Below are positions 4,664-7,954 of a DNA stretch of 7,954 nt, in pieces. The notes under the pieces are model-generated. The model was not told the origin of the DNA, did no database searches, and saw only the letters and a list, made by a program, of their open reading frames with translations. Location: NCBI GenBank assembly GCA_002405995.1, contig DHMW01000056.1, positions 1-7,954 of the forward strand, given 5' to 3'. The position numbers and the translations under genes were made by a program. Numbering within the stretch: position 1 is the stretch's first letter; each line of letters begins with the position of its first letter. This DNA comes from Oscillospiraceae bacterium UBA4632 (lineage in GTDB: Bacteria; Bacillota; Clostridia; Oscillospirales; Oscillospiraceae).

Positions 4664-5259
4664 TGTTTGTTTATGAAAAGAAATTACAGTATCCTGTCCG
4701 CATAAAAACCGCAAACCCAAAGCTTGCCGCTGCGATCATTTCGCAGTATGGAGGGCCGGACGGTGAGCTCGGCGCTTCCCTGCGCTATCTTTCCCAGCGC
4801 TACTCCATGCCCTATCCCGAGCTCAAGGGCCTGCTGACCGATATCGGCACAGAGGAACTGGGGCATTTGGAAATGGTCGGCGCCATTGTGCATCAGCTCA
4901 CGCGAAATCTCACAGAGGAGCAGATTCGGGAGGCTGGCTTTGACACCTACTTTGTAGACCACACCACCGGCGTCTTTCCGCAATTCGCGTCGGGTTACCC
5001 CTGGTCGGCAAGCACGATGCAGGTCACCGGCGACACCATCGCCGATCTTACGGAGGATCTCGCCGCCGAGCAGAAGGCACGCGTGACCTACGACAATATT
5101 CTGCGGCTTTCCGACGATCCGGACGTGAACGACGTTATCAAATTCCTGCGCGCGCGCGAGATCGTGCATTTTCAGCGCTTCGGCGAGGGGCTGCGCCTTG
5201 CGAAGGAACGCCTGGACGAGAAAAACGTCTACTATATCAACCCGAGCTTCGATCAATAA
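4663..5259 (+). CDS. cotJC: spore coat protein CotJC, manganese catalase family
   Basis: This 198-residue protein is a dinuclear-manganese ferritin-like fold member that in spores associates with the coat; the family includes true Mn catalases that break down hydrogen peroxide. The expected metal ligands can be read in order: E35 (DGELGASL), E65 and H68 (TEELGHLEM), E136 (LAAEQKAR), and H169 (REIVHFQRF, with E166 three residues before). All appear intact, so catalase activity is plausible. B. subtilis CotJC is 189 residues, so the length is normal. ATG 4663 shares one base with the TAA of the upstream fusion gene, and GGAGGG at 4648-4653 gives a 9-base spacing. It is the last gene of the cotJ operon, ended by the hairpin at 5263-5297. 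Confidence 0.96.
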   Translation: MFVYEKKLQYPVRIKTANPKLAAAIISQYGGPDGELGASLRYLSQRYSMPYPELKGLLTDIGTEELGHLEMVGAIVHQLTRNLTEEQIREAGFDTYFVDHTTGVFPQFASGYPWSASTMQVTGDTIADLTEDLAAEQKARVTYDNILRLSDDPDVNDVIKFLRAREIVHFQRFGEGLRLAKERLDEKNVYYINPSFDQ

Positions 5260-5262
5260 ACA

Positions 5263-5297
5263 GCAGAGCCCCCGCCGCTGCCCGGCGGGGGTCCTGC
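5263..5297. terminator. GC-rich stem between convergent cotJC and ligA
   Basis: CCCCCGCC (5269-5276) pairs with GGCGGGGG (5284-5291), and an outer GCAG/CTGC (5263-5266 with 5294-5297) extends the stem past one wobble and one mismatch. Neither strand has a strong T tract (on the - strand TCTGCTGTTTATT follows). Its place between two converging genes supports a two-way terminator. Confidence 0.65.
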
Positions 5298-5325
5298 ATC
5301 CTGCGCCATCTCAGAGGAACGAAAG

Positions 5326-7326
5326 TCATTCGTCGTCCGCAGGACCGCCGAAGCGGGCGATAAATGCCTCCTCCGTCAGAATAGGGACTTCAAGCGCCTG
5401 CGCTTTTTTGCTCTTGCCGGAATTGGAGTCGATGTCATTGCTGACAAGGAACGACGTCTTACCCGACACGCTGCCAGCGACCTTCCCTCCCTGCTGCTCG
5501 ACATAGGACTTGAATTCGTCACGGTTCTTAAAGTGCCGCACATCACCGGTAATGACAAATATAAGCCCTTTACACTTCCCGTCAGATAGGGGCTTTGGCG
5601 GAATATCTTCGATTTGAATTTCCGCCTTCAGGCGTTCAAAGAGTGCCTTATTGGCGGGCTCTGCAAACCAGCTCAAAAGCGCGTTCGAGCGCTCGGTACC
5701 GATGCCGTCCACATCCTCAAATCCTTCGCCGCTCTCAACACGCGTCAAAAAGCCCTTTGTGCCGAGCGCCGCGATGAGCTTCTTGCCCGCATCCGCACCG
5801 ATATTGGGAATGCAAAGGGCAAAAATAAGATGCACAGGATCGACCCTGCGGCTCTTTTCGATAGCCGCCATCAGATTCGCGCAGGACTTCTCGCCAAAAC
5901 CATCGAGCTTCACGATCTCACCGGAATGCTCGCCAAGCCGATAAATATCCGAGAAGTCGCGCAGATACCCGCGGTTGACAAATTCATGCAGCGTCTGCAC
6001 GGAGAGTCCATCGATGTCCATGCCGCCCTTGCTGACAAAGCGGGCAAAGCGTTTCAGATGCTTTGCCGGGCAGCCAGGATCGGTGCAGCGCAGCGTTTTG
6101 ACGCCGCTCACCGGGCTGATGCGCACCTCGGTCGCTGCGCCGCAGACGGGACAGGCCGTCGGGGCTTCGTAGCTGCCCTCGACCTTGACGACCGCAATGC
6201 ACTTCGGAATGATCTTATTCGCCTTGATGATGCGAAGCTCCGTTTTGCGGTCCGCGCCGATACCGAGGCGCTCCAGCTCGCTGACATTGCAGAGGCTCGC
6301 GCGCGTGACGGTCGTTCCCTCGAGCTGCACGGGGTCGAAGACCGCGACCGGTGTGATCGTCGATGCCGCACAGGACCATTCGATATGGTCGAGCATCGTG
6401 TCGGCAGAGGTGTCCGCCCACTTGTAGGCAAGACCCGCGCGTGTGGCGTGGTGCCCTGTTACGCTGCCGGTCGCGGCGTAGTCCGTGTCATCGTAGGTGA
6501 TGACAAGACCGTCAACCGGAATGCCCATCTCGCCGGAATCAACCTTTTTCGTCCAGCGCGCGATGGCGTCTGGCAGGTCCTTTGCGCTCGTGCGCTCGCG
6601 CTCGACGGTCGTAAAGCCCATCTGGTCGAGATAGTCCATCCGCGCGCCCCAAGATTGGATCACTTCATCCGTGTGGACGAGCGTGAACGGTGTGAACGTC
6701 ACGTTGCGCTCACGTACCTTGTCAAGATTCGTCTTGTCGAGCGCCAACGTACCGGCGGCAAGGTTGCGGGGGTTCGCATAGCGGTCGTCCGCATCCTCGA
6801 GCGTGTCATTGATGGCCTCGAAGTCCGCGTAGGAGATCGTCGCCTCGCCGCGCACGACGAGATGACCCTTGTCGGATATCTTCGTGGGAATGCCGCGGAT
6901 GGCGGACGCCATATAGGTGATGTTCGTGCCGACGGTACCGTTGCCGCGCGTCAGAATGCGCGTGAGCGCGCCGCCGTCATACGTTGCCACGAGCGTGGAA
7001 CCGTCAAGCTTCCACGAAAGCCAGATCTCGCGCTCGCCCGCCCAGTCCTGCAATTCCTCGATCTTTTTCGTCTTGGCGAGCGAGAGCGCGGGGTACTCGT
7101 GCGCCTCCTTCTCCCCCTCGCCGTCCATTTCGTTGCCCGAATGGCTCGTCACCTGCGTGGGGCTGTCGGGGCGGACATAGCCGGTCTTTTTTTCGAGTGC
7201 GGTCAGCTCATCGAACAGAGCGTCCCACTCGTAGTTCGTCATCTGCTCCTCCTGCCCGCCGTAGTAGGCGTCGGAGGCGGCGTTCAGCCGCATTACGATC
7301 TCGTCGATCCGAAGGTTTTTGTCCAT
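5326..7326 (-). CDS. ligA: divergent NAD+-dependent DNA ligase
   Basis: Family role: seals nicks in DNA using NAD+, through an adenylated lysine. All LigA parts are present in 666 residues: Ia domain (about 1-60), adenylation domain with WKLDGS (nucleophile K106), RGE (E161), NPRN (185-188), DG in PVDGLVI (D272) and YKW (K302), OB fold with ITPVA and IIP, four-cysteine zinc finger (C392, C395, C414, C419), helix-hairpin-helix repeats and a C-terminal BRCT domain (about 583-666). Many positions that are nearly constant in LigA differ: D-x-E-YD of Ia reads NYEWD, E-x-KxDG reads S-W-KLDG, TRGDG reads TRGNG, the motif IV lysine (DGVVVK) reads T277, VGRTG reads CAAST, and RATLHN reads RASLCN. It looks like a paralogue beside a standard LigA elsewhere. 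ATG 7326 has AGAGGG 8 bases upstream; it follows yunB by 37 bases. Confidence 0.9.
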   Translation of the reverse strand: MDKNLRIDEIVMRLNAASDAYYGGQEEQMTNYEWDALFDELTALEKKTGYVRPDSPTQVTSHSGNEMDGEGEKEAHEYPALSLAKTKKIEELQDWAGEREIWLSWKLDGSTLVATYDGGALTRILTRGNGTVGTNITYMASAIRGIPTKISDKGHLVVRGEATISYADFEAINDTLEDADDRYANPRNLAAGTLALDKTNLDKVRERNVTFTPFTLVHTDEVIQSWGARMDYLDQMGFTTVERERTSAKDLPDAIARWTKKVDSGEMGIPVDGLVITYDDTDYAATGSVTGHHATRAGLAYKWADTSADTMLDHIEWSCAASTITPVAVFDPVQLEGTTVTRASLCNVSELERLGIGADRKTELRIIKANKIIPKCIAVVKVEGSYEAPTACPVCGAATEVRISPVSGVKTLRCTDPGCPAKHLKRFARFVSKGGMDIDGLSVQTLHEFVNRGYLRDFSDIYRLGEHSGEIVKLDGFGEKSCANLMAAIEKSRRVDPVHLIFALCIPNIGADAGKKLIAALGTKGFLTRVESGEGFEDVDGIGTERSNALLSWFAEPANKALFERLKAEIQIEDIPPKPLSDGKCKGLIFVITGDVRHFKNRDEFKSYVEQQGGKVAGSVSGKTSFLVSNDIDSNSGKSKKAQALEVPILTEEAFIARFGGPADDE

Positions 7327-7363
7327 AGTGCGTTCCCTCTCTCCGGCGGTGCGCAAAAGACGC

Positions 7364-7954
7364 TTAGCCGTTGTTCATGATGTAATCTTCCGCGTTCTGC
7401 TCCATGTCTGCGCCGTTGCTGAAATAGGTGTAATTGTCCGGCACGGAGCCGACGATGACCGTCTCGGCCACGGAATAGGTGCTGCTGAGCTTTGTCGTGG
7501 TGGAAAAACCCGGCAGCAGAATGCTGACGTACACGTCCACCACAAGGTAGATCTGGTGCTTCGTCTGGTTGATGCCCGCCGACGTGAAGGCGTTTTCAAA
7601 ATGCGCGCTCGACGAGCCGACCGACTGCATCCGCACGCGGATCAGCGGTCCGCGGCCCGCCAAAAACGGCGAGCCGAGCAGCGTACCGACCGGCACGGAG
7701 AGCTCCTTCGTCGTCACCTCGGAGAGCTTTTCGAGCACCGTATCGATGATGGCGGATTGCAGGCGGTTGAACTCCGCCATGTTGCTCTTGACCGCCGTGA
7801 TCTTGCCCTCGTTGTCCTTTTCAAAGGAGATGAGCTGGTCGTAGTCCACGCCGCCGCTGTAAATCGTCTCGTTCACGGCGGCAGTGACGATGCCGTTGAC
7901 CGTGTTCGACACGCGCGCAGTCGCGAGCGACGTGAGCACGGGCTTTAAGTGCGT
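7364..7954 (-). CDS. yunB: sporulation protein YunB, 5' end outside window
   Basis: 196 residues are visible; the frame stays open through the window edge (THLKPVLTSLATARVSNTV), so the N-terminus is missing. Features of the YunB family seen here: a P-x-[IVL]-x-x-[IL]-A-x-x-[KR] opening helix, NGIVTAAVNETI, a Y-x-x-L[IV]xxxKDxxGKITAVKSN segment, SVPVGTLLGSPFLAGRGP, and a C-terminal beta-rich stretch ending in ETVIVGSVPDNYT. B. subtilis YunB is about 254 residues and the missing part normally carries a membrane anchor. Known: yunB is a sigma-E gene needed for full sporulation, with unknown biochemistry. The ligase gene follows in the same direction after 37 bases with no obvious terminator between, suggesting co-transcription in the mother cell. 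Confidence 0.9.
   Translation of the reverse strand, partial: THLKPVLTSLATARVSNTVNGIVTAAVNETIYSGGVDYDQLISFEKDNEGKITAVKSNMAEFNRLQSAIIDTVLEKLSEVTTKELSVPVGTLLGSPFLAGRGPLIRVRMQSVGSSSAHFENAFTSAGINQTKHQIYLVVDVYVSILLPGFSTTTKLSSTYSVAETVIVGSVPDNYTYFSNGADMEQNAEDYIMNNG

Noticed and set aside
4684..5256. 190-codon frame on the - strand opposite cotJC
   Set aside because: It is a shadow of the well-identified cotJC gene with no recognisable protein features.
5614..7380. 588-codon open frame on the + strand
   Set aside because: It lies entirely antisense to the ligase, whose domains are clear; its composition (R, A, D-rich) is typical of a shadow frame in GC-rich DNA and no ribosome site precedes it.
7319..7948. 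209-codon + strand frame opposite yunB
   Set aside because: The translation is dominated by R, H, V and D in shadow-frame fashion and conflicts with YunB.
1..7954. CRISPR arrays, tRNA or rRNA genes, IS transposases
   Set aside because: I saw no regular spacer-repeat pattern, no tRNA-like cloverleaf and no transposase motifs.

Overview
The window comes from an endospore-forming, fairly GC-rich member of the Clostridia. A gut Oscillospiraceae/Ruminococcaceae-type genome is my best guess, inferred from gene content (cwlD, cotJ and yunB homologues), Gram-positive Shine-Dalgarno sites and frequent TTG starts. It splits into a mobile-looking left part (about 1-1860) and a chromosomal right part (about 1870-7954).

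Left part. On the + strand lie the 3' end of a P-loop ATPase resembling the Zot/pI assembly protein of filamentous phages, a small two-helix membrane protein and a small unknown protein. The three are translationally coupled by 8-base overlaps. A strong bidirectional hairpin terminator follows. Facing them on the - strand is a two-gene cassette of 61- and 69-residue proteins. Upstream of that cassette is a roughly 250-bp imperfect inverted repeat, then more than 500 bases of non-coding, hairpin-rich DNA with an orphan + strand promoter and two related palindromes. I read this as the right end of an integrated inovirus-like element with its intergenic (replication/packaging/attachment) region; only part of the element is visible.

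Right part. cwlD and radA form a - strand pair (cortex amidase followed by the RadA/Sms DNA branch-migration ATPase). Divergent from them on the + strand is a spore coat operon in which CotJA and CotJB are fused into one protein, followed by cotJC (Mn-catalase family). A GC-rich hairpin separates cotJC from a convergent - strand pair: yunB (sporulation protein, cut by the window edge) followed by a strongly divergent NAD+-dependent DNA ligase.

Twice, a sporulation gene is followed in the same direction by a DNA repair/recombination gene (cwlD-radA, yunB-ligA). The most notable items are the ligase with many substituted motif residues, the CotJA-CotJB fusion, the large inverted repeat carrying a degenerate copy of a neighbouring gene start, and the promoter-plus-palindromes block beside radA.
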